In this document: piece after piece, positions 17,487 through 27,074 of the stretch
How the letters are laid out: each line of letters starts with the position of its first letter
Position numbering within the stretch: the stretch's first letter is position 1
DNA from: Robertkochia flava
Lineage (GTDB): Bacteria > Bacteroidota > Bacteroidia > Flavobacteriales > Flavobacteriaceae
Length of the DNA: 64,000 bases
Reading direction: 5' to 3'
Assembly (NCBI RefSeq): GCF_020166515.1
Contig: NZ_JAINZT010000008.1
Coordinates: 181,563-245,562 of the forward strand
The notes under the pieces: model-generated
What the model saw: the letters and a program-made list of their open reading frames with translations, nothing else
What the model was told of the DNA's origin: nothing
Databases searched by the model: none
Translations under genes and position numbers: made by a program

Positions 17487-18395
17487 ATGAAGAAGATTAA
17501 ATTTCTATTAGCACTCGTATTGCTTCCCCTCGGAATTTGTGCTCAGGAGATTCCCGTTTTTGATGACTTACAGCTAAACGATTCGGTATCCGGCTGCAAA
17601 AAAATCCTTGAAGGCATTGCGGCTTCGGTGGAGATGATTACCCCGGAAACTGTACGTTTCCCGCTGGCCGAACACCGTGAGGATCACCTGGTATGTAAGC
17701 AGCTGAATACTTCATATGGAATGCTCGAAAGTGCGGTGTTTACCTTTGGAGACAACAGGCTGAAATATGTTGAAATCCGCGGGAATGTGGAGGAGGTGTT
17801 TATGAGCAGCCGGAAGGATACGGCCAGTTACTATATGGATTACGCAGTGTATCCGGATGCAGGATTGTTCGTTAACACCAAAGAAGAGGTGGCCTGGATC
17901 CTTACACCGGAGGCCATACACCTTAATTTATTTACATGGAATAATCCCTGTTTAAAGGACAGTCCTCAAGAAATTGAAGAGGTGGGGAACACAGGAATTC
18001 CGGAATTCTTAACAATGGGAGCCCCTTATGAGGACCTGAGGTCCGGGATGGAGGCTCACAGCGACTTTACCGTAAGGGAGGAATTGGATGGTTCTGATCC
18101 GAATGCTCAGTTTCAGGTAAATTGTTTCGGTGTGGATTACCTCGGATTTCCCCGTAAGGTGGAAGCCCGGTTTGGGGATAATAAACTTAATGTCGTCTGG
18201 ATCCTTACCGGGAAGCAGGAAGAAGAACGGGTTCGCAAAGCCCTGCAGGAACAATTCGGTGATCCCGTGTACGTAAGCGAAGCCTGGGAGATCTATAATA
18301 ACTGGCAGGTGGGGCTTCGTAAAGACAAGCCGGAGGTACTGCTTATGGAGCAGGAGATAGGATTGGCCTATAAGAAAAGTTATTTCGGACAATAA
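17487..18395 (+). CDS. Secreted protein of unknown function with internal duplication
   Basis: A 302-residue protein with a signal peptide cleaved near residue 19 (GICAQ). Two halves look related: each holds an FGDN(R/K)L motif (TFGDNRLKYVEIRG near residue 90 and RFGDNKLNVVWILTG near residue 232). Each motif is followed by a tyrosine-rich strand and a WIL/VLL-type strand. No catalytic motif or known domain is recognised. It is a single gene flanked by the cysteine-rich peptide (divergent) and a cupin gene (convergent). Confidence 0.7.
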   Translation: MKKIKFLLALVLLPLGICAQEIPVFDDLQLNDSVSGCKKILEGIAASVEMITPETVRFPLAEHREDHLVCKQLNTSYGMLESAVFTFGDNRLKYVEIRGNVEEVFMSSRKDTASYYMDYAVYPDAGLFVNTKEEVAWILTPEAIHLNLFTWNNPCLKDSPQEIEEVGNTGIPEFLTMGAPYEDLRSGMEAHSDFTVREELDGSDPNAQFQVNCFGVDYLGFPRKVEARFGDNKLNVVWILTGKQEEERVRKALQEQFGDPVYVSEAWEIYNNWQVGLRKDKPEVLLMEQEIGLAYKKSYFGQ

Positions 18396-18533
18396 GGGCC
18401 TATGAGGTACATCGGGGCATTTTGGAAGGTGGTGCAACTCAAAATGCCCGTACAGTTTCTTCTTTTTCGATCTTATGAATACCAGGTCCTTTTCAGGTGC
18501 CTGGGTGTACCGTTTTTTAAAAACCCGGGCCTG

Positions 18534-18968
18534 CTAAACAAACCTGACCCCATATTTTCCGCAAATGGAGGCTACCTTTTCCAGGTCGGGTGGTCCGGGA
18601 GGTAAATCGCTGAGTTCTTTAAACATCTTTTCCAGTCCTGCCGGATAGATATCCAGGTGCATCACGGCATTGGATTCTCCCACGATCTTCCATCCGTGAG
18701 GAATACCCCTGGGCAGAAATATGGAATCGCCGGCTTTTAAGGTTTCTGTTTTCCCGTTGGCGGTGAACTCCACCGCTCCCTTGATCACTTTGAAGTACTC
18801 ATCTTCGTTTTCATGCACATGCATGGGTAATTGCATCCCGGGTTGGTTGTCTTCGATCAGGGAGGTGAATTGTCCGTTGGTGTCTTCCCCGGTCAACAGA
18901 ATGGTCTGCTGGTCCCCGATCACGTTGAGGTGCTGCCCGTCTGAAGGTCTTACAATTTTAACTTTCAT
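18534..18968 (-). CDS. Cupin-domain protein
   Basis: A 144-residue single-domain cupin. Motif 1 is HVHENEDEYFKVIKG (two His, Glu and a later Glu as metal ligands near residues 50-62). Motif 2 is DSIFLPRGIPHGW, with its His near residue 91. The AGLEKMFKEL helix at the C-terminus resembles cupins linked to quercetin-dioxygenase-like folds. The reaction cannot be inferred; no signal peptide is present. Confidence 0.82.
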   Translation of the reverse strand: MKVKIVRPSDGQHLNVIGDQQTILLTGEDTNGQFTSLIEDNQPGMQLPMHVHENEDEYFKVIKGAVEFTANGKTETLKAGDSIFLPRGIPHGWKIVGESNAVMHLDIYPAGLEKMFKELSDLPPGPPDLEKVASICGKYGVRFV

Positions 18969-19140
18969 TTTTTAAGTGGTTATACGATTTACGGTTATCC
19001 CGTTATGCGGTTACGCTGAGAAGAAGGATGAAAGCCCCGTAATCTATAATTCATAATCTATAATTCTTATTCCCTACCTGCTGTGTTGCCCACCGGCAGG
19101 ATTTTCTCCCATGAGGGATGGCAAACTCTCCATTCTCAAA

Positions 19141-19164
19141 CCTACCGTGCTTCGCACCGGCAGG
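19141..19164. repeat. Hairpin-forming dispersed repeat, copy 2
   Basis: This is a one-base variant of the 12002-12025 hairpin (C for A in the bulge). A degenerate third relative lies at 19077-19100, followed by the GATTTTCTCCCATGAGGG segment. The order of the two sub-elements is reversed relative to copy 1. Confidence 0.7.
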
Positions 19165-19168
19165 CAAG

Positions 19169-19228
19169 CTCATCCTCAAACTCATCCTCAAACTCATCCT
19201 CAAACTCATCCTCAAACTCATCCTCAAA
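19169..19228. repeat. Five perfect 12-bp tandem repeats
   Basis: CTCATCCTCAAA is repeated five times without error at 19169-19228, 7 bp before the stop codon of the amidohydrolase gene. Upstream, at 19035-19065, is a further low-complexity stretch made of ATAATCTATAATTC units. Confidence 0.92.
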
Positions 19229-19235
19229 CCCAAAC

Positions 19236-20660
19236 TCAATTAATCCCCACCTTGCCTTCCACCGATTCAAAAAGTTTTGCCGAATCGAAACCGACGCCGC
19301 TTTTAAAGACCAGTTCCATGTTTCTGATATTGCGAATATCTTCTTCCAGGTCGCCATCGATCAGGATGAGATCGGCCCATTTGCCTTTTTCCAGGCTCCC
19401 TGTTCTGGAGGCCATATCCAGGTAAGCCGCCCCGTTAAGGGTAACGATCTTTATCGCATCGCCCAGCGGAAAACCGTGTTCCACCAGAATTTCGACCGTG
19501 CGCTGGTTGGCATAACCTGCAACGGTACGACCTGCACCTGTGGGATCTGTGCCAGCCATAAGATGTCCGCCCTTATCGTAAAAACGCTTTAACCAGGAGA
19601 GGTTCTTCCTGAACAGGACAACACTTGAAGAATCCCGGTTCTGCATCCGGTCGTATTGTTGTTTCACCCTTTCGAAGATCTGGGGGGCAAGTGCCTCATC
19701 GCCGCCTCCCGGAATGATCTCGTGGTTGGTATAGGGTTCCATGACCACCGGGGTGGTGGTTATCGCAGTTTTGTTTTTGATGAGGAGGTCGATGAGTTCC
19801 TGCATTTGCGGACTGTTTTCGGGAAGTTTTAAAAGGGCTTCCCTAGCCTTGAACGGATCGCATACCTCGGCTTTTTTATCCTGTAAAAAATCACTGGAAA
19901 CCATGAACCCGTGTTCCAGGTTATCAATCCCCCAGTTAGAGGCTTCCATATAGGTAATGGAGCAGAGGTGGCCCGTAACCTTCATGCCCAGTTTATGAGC
20001 CTCCGCAACACAGGCCTTGAGGTCTTCCCGGGTGATATGATTGTAAAGCTTAAAGGAGGTGACGCCACGATCGGCCCAAAATCTCACCATTTTCCTGACC
20101 TCTTCCGGGTTACTCACAAATCCGAGCTCAGCGATCTCATAGCCCTCCCGTTCGATGAACGGACTGGTCACGTCCATTCGCGGTCCGGTCATCTTACCGG
20201 CTTCGATCCATTTTTTAAGGTTGAGGTCGGTTTCCGGCTGAATGCTCCCTGCGGTTCGCATGGTAGTAACCCCTCCGGCCAGGTAGAGCCTGGGAAAGGA
20301 AAAACTCATCTGGTCTACACTGAACCAGTTTTCAAAGGGATTGGAATAAAAAATGTGCTCGTGCATCATTACCAGACCCGGGATCACCGTTTTTCCTTCG
20401 CCGGAAATGACCAGAGCTCCTTCCGGGATCACAATGGAATCCTTATGCCCCAAATCCCTTATCATTTCATCCTGGATGATCAGGGTTCGATCGCTGATGG
20501 CCCCCTTTCCGGTTCCATCAATAATTTTTACACCGGTTATGGCTACTACAGCAGTATCAACTGCGATAAAGCGTTTTACCGGGTCTGCATAGCTTTGGGA
20601 ATGTAGAAAATTAATGCAGAAGAGCAACGAAAAAAGGGATAGTACATACGTATATTTCAT
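19236..20660 (-). CDS. Amidohydrolase (imidazolonepropionase/prolidase-like), secreted
   Basis: This 474-residue protein has a signal peptide ending near residue 21. It belongs to the metal-dependent amidohydrolase superfamily: the first metal motif is MMHEHIF (HxH), a histidine in VTGHLCS, another in DNLEHGF, and the terminal aspartate in MAGTDPTG. Relatives include Xaa-Pro/Xaa-Arg dipeptidases and imidazolonases; the secreted form suggests peptide or small-molecule scavenging. The C-terminal stop abuts a tandem-repeat array. Confidence 0.85.
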   Translation of the reverse strand: MKYTYVLSLFSLLFCINFLHSQSYADPVKRFIAVDTAVVAITGVKIIDGTGKGAISDRTLIIQDEMIRDLGHKDSIVIPEGALVISGEGKTVIPGLVMMHEHIFYSNPFENWFSVDQMSFSFPRLYLAGGVTTMRTAGSIQPETDLNLKKWIEAGKMTGPRMDVTSPFIEREGYEIAELGFVSNPEEVRKMVRFWADRGVTSFKLYNHITREDLKACVAEAHKLGMKVTGHLCSITYMEASNWGIDNLEHGFMVSSDFLQDKKAEVCDPFKAREALLKLPENSPQMQELIDLLIKNKTAITTTPVVMEPYTNHEIIPGGGDEALAPQIFERVKQQYDRMQNRDSSSVVLFRKNLSWLKRFYDKGGHLMAGTDPTGAGRTVAGYANQRTVEILVEHGFPLGDAIKIVTLNGAAYLDMASRTGSLEKGKWADLILIDGDLEEDIRNIRNMELVFKSGVGFDSAKLFESVEGKVGIN

Positions 20661-20739
20661 ACAGGGAAGTGTTTATCTTCTAAATATAACACAATTCCCT
20701 TTATTTCAGTCACTTATAAAAGAAGGGGTATTGATGAAA

Positions 20740-21873
20740 TTAATTCATCATATTCAGCTCCTGGAACCTGAATTGATTGTACAGTTCCTGGTGATACGGG
20801 TAATCCCAACACCCCATTCGGTGATACAGGTCGCCCCCGAATCCTTTTTTATAAATATGTACCCCGTGAAGCGGATGGTGAGGGTTGAGGTTGGGGGCCG
20901 ACCCGAACATATCGTATTCGGTACATCCCCATGCCTTGGCTACCCGGATCGATTCCCATTGCAGGGCATAGCTTGCCATCATGTTACCGCGGCCTGAAGA
21001 AGAGGCGCCATAAAGGTAAGTGGCTCTGTTTCCGGAAAGGACCAGGAACATGGAAGAAAGATAGTTCCCGTCCTGCTCGGCCATCAGCATTTTAATGGTA
21101 ACCCCTTTTTTATGATTGTCCTGGTTCTTGAGGATGGAAGCAAAATATCCTTCGTTCTGCAAAGGCATATTATGTCGTAATGCCGTATCCTCATACAATT
21201 TATACCAGGAAGCTATATGTTCGATCCCGTATTCCCTCACCTGAATCCCGTTTCTGAGTGCTTTACGAACGTTATACCGGGTGTTGTACCTCATATTGGC
21301 CATAAGCGACTCTTCACTCTGGGTGAGATCGAGGAAAAAGGTATTCTTAGGAAGGATGTCGCTACTGCTCTTTTTGAGGTTCCAGTTGTGCGTCTTGTAG
21401 TTAACCCTGAATTCCTGGGTGTTGGTTTGAGGCGGACCGATCCAGTTGCCCTGCAGGTCAAAATACTCTTCCTCGGCAGACCACTGATTTTGCCAGATCA
21501 GGTCATAACGGATGAAAATGCAATTGGCGGGCAAATGAGGTTTGATATTCTCAGAGATCTGCTCCAGGAAGACACCCTGGTTCTCGAATTCCGGTTCCAT
21601 TTTCGGGCCATAAGGCACATAGGCATAGCAGGTATCCCTGTCGATGTACTTGATAAGTACCAGCAGGTCTTCCCCTTTTTTTGACAGCTGCTCTGCATCA
21701 CTCTCGAGAAGGCTTTTTGAAACAGTGAGTTCAAAAGCAGCAGGAATAAATCCCTGTTCCTTCTTGATCCTTCCCCAAAATGGGGTTTGTGGGAGAATCT
21801 TGGTGGAATTCAACTCTTCAATACCTTTTTGTTCCAGTGTGCAGATCATGTTAAACTCATTTTCAGCCGGCAA
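20740..21873 (-). CDS. FemAB/FemX-like aminoacyltransferase (double GNAT fold)
   Basis: A 377-residue protein with the PQTPFWGRIKKEQG motif near residues 28-41 and a second-domain segment (YNVRKALRNGIQVREYG). It ends with YDMFGSAPN and GFGGDLYHRMG, which are typical of FemABX peptidoglycan bridge transferases. Family members add amino acids to lipid II from aminoacyl-tRNA, or modify other cell-surface acceptors in Gram-negatives. An alternative ATG lies eight codons in. Bacteroidota use these enzymes outside classical interpeptide bridges, so the substrate is open. Confidence 0.8.
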   Translation of the reverse strand: MPAENEFNMICTLEQKGIEELNSTKILPQTPFWGRIKKEQGFIPAAFELTVSKSLLESDAEQLSKKGEDLLVLIKYIDRDTCYAYVPYGPKMEPEFENQGVFLEQISENIKPHLPANCIFIRYDLIWQNQWSAEEEYFDLQGNWIGPPQTNTQEFRVNYKTHNWNLKKSSSDILPKNTFFLDLTQSEESLMANMRYNTRYNVRKALRNGIQVREYGIEHIASWYKLYEDTALRHNMPLQNEGYFASILKNQDNHKKGVTIKMLMAEQDGNYLSSMFLVLSGNRATYLYGASSSGRGNMMASYALQWESIRVAKAWGCTEYDMFGSAPNLNPHHPLHGVHIYKKGFGGDLYHRMGCWDYPYHQELYNQFRFQELNMMN

Positions 21874-22103
21874 AACTAAAAAACAGATCCGGAATGGGTA
21901 AGAGGTCCCGGGAATTTTTGAAATTCAGGGAATTATATGCAAAGGAGAATGGATATGATTAAAAAGAACTTAAAAAATCCGCGAATTGCTTATCGAAAAT
22001 AAAAAATGGAGAAAAATGTCATCAAATCGATACGGTTTAGGCGCTTTTGTCAACAAAAACCGAAATTTTCATGAGCTTTCATCTGAAATTTTTCACCGTA
22101 TCC

Positions 22104-23438
22104 CTATTGATATCCTATAGCTACAGCAACAAAGATGGTGATCGCACCCACGGCCAGGGTAATGAGCAAGGGTTTAAGAATAAACTTCAGCCATTTGTTA
22201 TATGGGATACCGGCGATAGCGATCACTGCCATTAATGCCCCGTTGGTAGGTACAAAAAGGTCTGCAAGCACCGCTCCGTACTGGTATGCGAGCACACAGG
22301 TCTGTCGGGAGAGTCCGATAAGATCGGAGATTGGGATCAGGATGGGCATGGTCATCACCGCCTGTCCGGAGTAGCTGGGCAATGGAAAATGCAGTATACT
22401 TTGCGCCAGCATCATGATCACCCCGGAAAAAGCGGGTGAGAGCTTTTCAAGCGGAGTGAACAGGTGGTAAACGATGGTATCGATCACCGTTCCTTCTTTT
22501 AAAACCAGGGATATGGAGTTGGCCAGTCCGATGAGGATGGCAGCAAAGATCATTTCCCTGAATCCTTCAATAAAATATTCCCCGGTTCTGTTGAATCCCA
22601 GGCCACCAATAAGGCCTGCAGCAATACCCAGGCCGAAGAAGGATGCCGATAATTCATTAAATCCCCAATCCAGCTTTATCATGCCGTAGGTAACAATCGT
22701 GAAGGTGATAGCAGTTAGTCCGAGAATTATTTTGCTACCAGGACGCATCCGGTCTCCTTCGGTGGAAAGCGGGATCTTTTTAAATCGGTTTTTACGGGCA
22801 TAATAGGTAAGGTAGAGTACCCATAACACAAAAGTAATAAGTAATACCACCAGCCTCAATTCACTACCTGAAAGCAGGGGTATGCCGGCTTCCCTTTGGG
22901 CAATGACCACGGCAAAGGGATTTGACGGACTAAAGGCACTGCCTATAACCGCAGAGCCATAACTCATATAGATCACCGTAAAGGAATTGTAACCCAGGCT
23001 TCGACCGAAGAGCAACAGAACAGGGATCATCGCGATTAGCTCTTCCTGCATACCTATAGTAGCTCCCGCGGTGACAAAAAGAGCCGAAACCATGATCAGT
23101 GCCAGGACTTCCCTGCCTTTGAGAATTTGAATAAGCCCCGATAAGCCCTGGGTAAAGGCACCTGTTTTCTCGATCACAAAAAAAGCACCTCCTATCAAAA
23201 GGATGAGTACGATGGTGCTGGCGCGACCCGTAATGCCCCTGGGGATGGAGAGAAGAAGTTCGAAGGCACTTATCCGATCTGCCGAGGTGGTTTGGTAGGA
23301 ATCATTGATCACACGGGTAATGCCCGTTTCCTCATCAGTGATCCTTTGATATTCCCCCTGGGGGATCAAATAGGTGAGTATCCAGGCAAAAAAGATTACA
23401 ATAATGATAATAACGAATGCATTTGGAAATTTTTTCAT
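22104..23438 (-). CDS. YfcC/DcuC-like anion or amino-acid carrier
   Basis: A 444-residue integral membrane protein with about eleven helices. Conserved GATIGMQEELIAMIPV and GSAVIGSAFSPSNPFAV segments form the re-entrant substrate region of the YfcC family (C4-dicarboxylate or arginine/ornithine carriers of the ion transporter superfamily). The C-terminal half repeats the pattern (PLPSYSGQAVMTMPIL, VLADLFVPTNGALMAV), as expected for an inverted-repeat fold. Substrate unknown. Confidence 0.82.
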   Translation of the reverse strand: MKKFPNAFVIIIIVIFFAWILTYLIPQGEYQRITDEETGITRVINDSYQTTSADRISAFELLLSIPRGITGRASTIVLILLIGGAFFVIEKTGAFTQGLSGLIQILKGREVLALIMVSALFVTAGATIGMQEELIAMIPVLLLFGRSLGYNSFTVIYMSYGSAVIGSAFSPSNPFAVVIAQREAGIPLLSGSELRLVVLLITFVLWVLYLTYYARKNRFKKIPLSTEGDRMRPGSKIILGLTAITFTIVTYGMIKLDWGFNELSASFFGLGIAAGLIGGLGFNRTGEYFIEGFREMIFAAILIGLANSISLVLKEGTVIDTIVYHLFTPLEKLSPAFSGVIMMLAQSILHFPLPSYSGQAVMTMPILIPISDLIGLSRQTCVLAYQYGAVLADLFVPTNGALMAVIAIAGIPYNKWLKFILKPLLITLAVGAITIFVAVAIGYQ

Positions 23439-23920
23439 CCTTTGCCTTGGCTAGAGATTAACTGTTTAGGCTGTTGACCTTTGAAATTTTTAAGTTGCAT
23501 TTACTTTTTATGGTTGTCAGCCAGGCTGAATTATCTCCCTCTTCCGAGAGCGTTTGCTATTTTTCATTTCGTCCTGAATATCAGATGCTTACTTCTAATC
23601 TAGGGATATTTTGTGAAAAATAAGGAATGTTAAGTAGAATAAATTCGTAGCTGGCGGTTTGGATTGGCGTAGGGAGGTTCAGTTGATATTGGTGGTACAC
23701 ACACAAACAGGGTCAAAAGTAGCCTTGAGCTCCATCCTTTGTTTTGGTTATGTAGGGTATTATGGGTTAATTATCGGGAACATCCTCTTGTGTTATCAGA
23801 AAAGTCTAACTTAATGCATTGGGAAACAGCGATATTCATGAGTATTCAGAGTGATGGAATGCCTCAGTGATGGGGCATTCGCCCTGATCATTTCTCATCA
23901 GAATCAGAAATAACGATCTA
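23439..23920. other. 482-bp intergenic region with one hairpin
   Basis: No frame longer than about 37 codons and no RNA gene is apparent here. The only structure I see is an inverted repeat, GAATGCC (23857-23863) and GGCATTC (23874-23880), with a 10-base spacer, 41 bp before the ATG of the acyl-CoA dehydrogenase gene. It could be an operator or a 5'-UTR hairpin. Confidence 0.4.
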
Positions 23921-25725
23921 ATGAAAACATATACAGATATAAGGACCCTGGAATTTTTACTCTTTGAAGTGCTTGGGATGGAAGAAATTCTGAAGCTGCC
24001 GCGATTTCAGGATCACGATACGGAATCGGTTACCATGCTCATTAATGCGGTTAAGGATTTTTCTGACAAGGAGCTCTATCCTTATTTCCGGGAGATGGAT
24101 GAACATCCGGCGCATTATGAAGATGGGGAGATCATCGTGCACCCCCAGGTAAAGAAATGTATCCGGGAGAGCGGGGCCATGGGACTCATTGCAGCACCTT
24201 TCGATTATGATCAGGGAGGGATGCAATTACCGGGTACCCTGGTGCATGCCTCGGCATGGATACAGGAATGTGCCAATAATCACCTCCCGAATTATCACGG
24301 ACTTACCCAGGCTGCCGCTAACCTTATTTCGCATTTCGGAAATACCCATCTAAAGGAAACCTATTTCCCCAGGATGCTTACCGGTGAATGGACCGGTACG
24401 ATGTGCCTTACCGAGCCCCAGGCCGGAAGTTCCCTTTCCGATATTACTACTACTGCTATTCCTGAAAACGATCATTACCTCATCCAGGGCCAAAAGATCT
24501 TTATTTCCGGGGGCGACTTCAAAGGGGCAGAGAATGTGGTACACCTGCTACTGGCCCGGATCAAGGGGGCTCCTCCGGGGGTTAAGGGCATTTCCCTTTT
24601 TGTAGTGCCAAAGTACCGTCCTGATCAGGGAACTGAGATGACCTTTAATGACGTAAATACCATTGGTGACTTCCAGAAAATGGGACAAAAGGGGTATTGT
24701 ACCACCCATCTTTCCTTTGGAGACGAAGGGGATTGTCGCGGTTGGCTGGTGGGAGCGCCCCATCAGGGATTGAAGTATATGTTCCTGATGATGAACGAGG
24801 CCCGGATCGCTGTAGGGCGTGGTGCTGCTGCCATTACCATGGCCGCTTACCAGGCTTCTCTTGCCTATGCCAAAGAGCGGCCCCAGGGCCGACTATTGGG
24901 GGATACCGGTAAAAAGAACCCGGAGGAACAACAGACCCTTATTATTAATCACCCCGATGTAAAGCGAATGCTGCTCATGCAAAAGGCCGTTGCGGAGGGC
25001 GCTCTGCAGTTAGTCCTGTTATCGGCAAAATTCCAGGACCTTTCTGTGGCACATCCGGAGGCATCGGAACGCGAAAAATATAAGGATCTGCTGGACCTGC
25101 TTACCCCTGTAACCAAAACATGGCCCGCCGAAAAGGGGATGAAGGCTGTAAGCAACGGGCTTCAGGTTTTTGGAGGTTATGGGTATTGTACAGATTTTAT
25201 ACTCCAACAGTATTTCCGGGATATTCGCATATTTTCCATTTATGAGGGAACTACCGGGATACAATCGCTGGACCTGCTTGGCAGAAAGATAGGGATGAAA
25301 GACGGGAAGGTGGTACAGGCCTTGTTCGAGCTGATCGATACTACAACTGCCCGGGCATCAGAAATGGAAACCATGAACGCTTACAGCCTTCAGTTAAAAG
25401 AAGCAGTGGCAACTGCTAAGGAGGTTGTTAAGCATCTGACATCCTTTGCCACAAAAGGGGAATACGAACTTTTTACGACGCCACCGTGTTTATGGAGCTT
25501 TTCAGCACCTGTGTGATCGCCTGGTTATGGCTGGAAACCGCTGTTCATGCCGGGGTGGCCCTTGAAGAAGGATCGGGCAGTCACCCGGAAGATTTCTACA
25601 GGGGAAAAATCCTTACCATGAAATACTATTTCAAGTATGAGCTTCCCGGGGTTGCATCTGCAGCGCATATTCTGAAGAGCGCAGAAACTCCGACCCTGCA
25701 GGGGGATAATAATGATCTTTTTTAA
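23921..25725 (+). pseudogene. Acyl-CoA dehydrogenase, frameshifted near the 3' end
   Basis: The first frame gives 531 residues to a stop at 25516. Its last residues (TTPPCLWSF) are out of family. The -1 relative frame continues the protein with TVFMELFSTCVIAWLWLE and FYRGKILTMKYYFKYELP up to 25725. Inserting one T in the T5 run at 25470-25474 restores ELFYDATVFMELF and a 601-residue protein, matching the long FadE-type family. The catalytic Glu lies in IYEGTTG. The lost part is the C-terminal helical bundle, so the product would be shortened. The short homopolymer makes a sequencing error as likely as a real mutation. The 3' end overlaps the stop of the converging namZ-like gene by four bases. 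Confidence 0.85.
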
Positions 25726-26909
25726 TAGCGTTTAATGGAGTTGAGTTGTTCCAGGTAAGGGGCATGGTCCTTTTCATATGTCTCCAGTTCTTCCATATGC
25801 CCGTTTCGCTCCACCCAGTTTCGCAACAGATCCGTCCCGTTTATGATATCAATCGGAGTATGGGTATAATCGTACTCGTAAGGCGGCGAGAGCCACCTGA
25901 AGTCATCCTCAAGAACATGATACAGCTCTTTCAGCAGGAATTGTCCGGCCCTCCAGGGTTGTGCAGTTTTCCGGTTGGTAATATGCAACTGGAATCCACC
26001 ACAAACCTGGTCGGCATGTTTCTGAAAGGTCGGCATGAAATTTATGGGCCGTAAGACCATGCCCTGCAATCCTGATCCTTTAAAACGGTCTTCCAGGTGT
26101 TTCTCAAACAGTTCATAAGAGGCGATCTTCGGATGTCCGGCGATCTCCAGGGATTGGGTGGTGCCCCTGCCTTCGCTCAGGTTGGTTCCTTCAAAAAGAA
26201 CCATGCCCGGAAAAGTTAAGGTGCTTTCGGGCCGGGCGATATTGGGGGAAGGCAGTAGCCATGGGAGGCCGGTATCCTCAAAATACATCTCCCGCTTCCA
26301 TCCCGACATTTCAATAACGCGAAGGTTCGCCTTTACTTTTGTCCAGTACTTCTGATGCATGAGGGCAACCTCGGCTATGGTCATTCCATGTCGCACCGGA
26401 ATTGGGTGTCTTCCAATAAAGGATGCAAAATCTTCATCGAGAACATTTCCTTCTATTACAGATCCGTTTATGGGGTTAGGCCTGTCCAGGACGATGACTT
26501 CGATGTCTTTCCCCGCGCATTTTTCCAGGATCAGGGTGAGGGTGTATATGTAGGTATACATTCTGCAGCCGATGTCCTGAAGGTCGATAAAGAAATGATC
26601 GATGCCTTCCAGCATGGAGTCTGTAGGCACCCTGGTTTCTGAATACAGGGAATAGACCGGGATGTTGAGATAAGGGTGGATAATGTGGTCGGTTTCGATC
26701 ATATTATCCTGGGCATCGGTGGAGAAACCGTGCTGAGGCCCGAATAGTTTTACGAATCGGTTTCCAAAACACCTTTTAAAGGCAAGGGCGGCTGGCTCAA
26801 GATGCGAGGTAACAGAAGCGTTGTGGCATAGCAAGGCAACATTGCCTTTGAATTCACCGCAGCGTTCTGTGTTTTCGGTGAGCAGGTCCAGACCGGTTCT
26901 TACTTTCAT
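25722..26909 (-). CDS. namZ: NamZ-type exo-beta-N-acetylmuramidase (DUF1343)
   Basis: A 395-residue protein with all DUF1343 landmarks: GNVALLCHNASV, FGPQHGFSTDAQDNM, the FFIDLQDIGCRMYTYIYTL core, VLDRPNPING, and FEGTNLSEGRGTT. Family knowledge: NamZ enzymes remove terminal MurNAc from peptidoglycan fragments during cell-wall recycling. There is no signal peptide, so this copy would be cytoplasmic unless a longer start is used. A G-rich array lies 40-91 bp before the ATG. Confidence 0.85.
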   Translation of the reverse strand: MKVRTGLDLLTENTERCGEFKGNVALLCHNASVTSHLEPAALAFKRCFGNRFVKLFGPQHGFSTDAQDNMIETDHIIHPYLNIPVYSLYSETRVPTDSMLEGIDHFFIDLQDIGCRMYTYIYTLTLILEKCAGKDIEVIVLDRPNPINGSVIEGNVLDEDFASFIGRHPIPVRHGMTIAEVALMHQKYWTKVKANLRVIEMSGWKREMYFEDTGLPWLLPSPNIARPESTLTFPGMVLFEGTNLSEGRGTTQSLEIAGHPKIASYELFEKHLEDRFKGSGLQGMVLRPINFMPTFQKHADQVCGGFQLHITNRKTAQPWRAGQFLLKELYHVLEDDFRWLSPPYEYDYTHTPIDIINGTDLLRNWVERNGHMEELETYEKDHAPYLEQLNSIKRY

Positions 26910-26948
26910 GGCATCAGGGATTGGTTAGGATTAAAGATAGGATTTTTT

Positions 26949-27000
26949 GGGGATGTAGGGATATAGGGATGTAGGGATATGGGGATACAGGGATGCGGGG
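26949..27000. repeat. GGGATRYAGGGAT array with quadruplex potential, copy 1
   Basis: At least six tracts of three or more G are spaced by 5-6 bases (GGGGATGTAGGGATATAGGG and so on) on the plus strand. The array lies between the divergent namZ-like and iorA genes, starting 40 bp before the namZ start codon. The core GGGATGTAGGGATATAGGG recurs at 63809-63827. Confidence 0.8.
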
Positions 27001-27074
27001 GATATTCCAATAATTCTCCCTTTGTAATCCCCGCTATATCAAATTTTTGTAAATTCAGGAAAATTTAATCAATC

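Noticed and set aside
21949..22002. 17-codon frame with an AAAGGAG leader between the FemAB-like and YfcC genes
   Set aside because: Too short and lysine-rich with no other support; a good Shine-Dalgarno alone is not enough here.
23857..23880. Hairpin before the acyl-CoA dehydrogenase gene as a riboswitch
   Set aside because: A single 7-bp stem without conserved riboswitch core; kept only as an unassigned inverted repeat.
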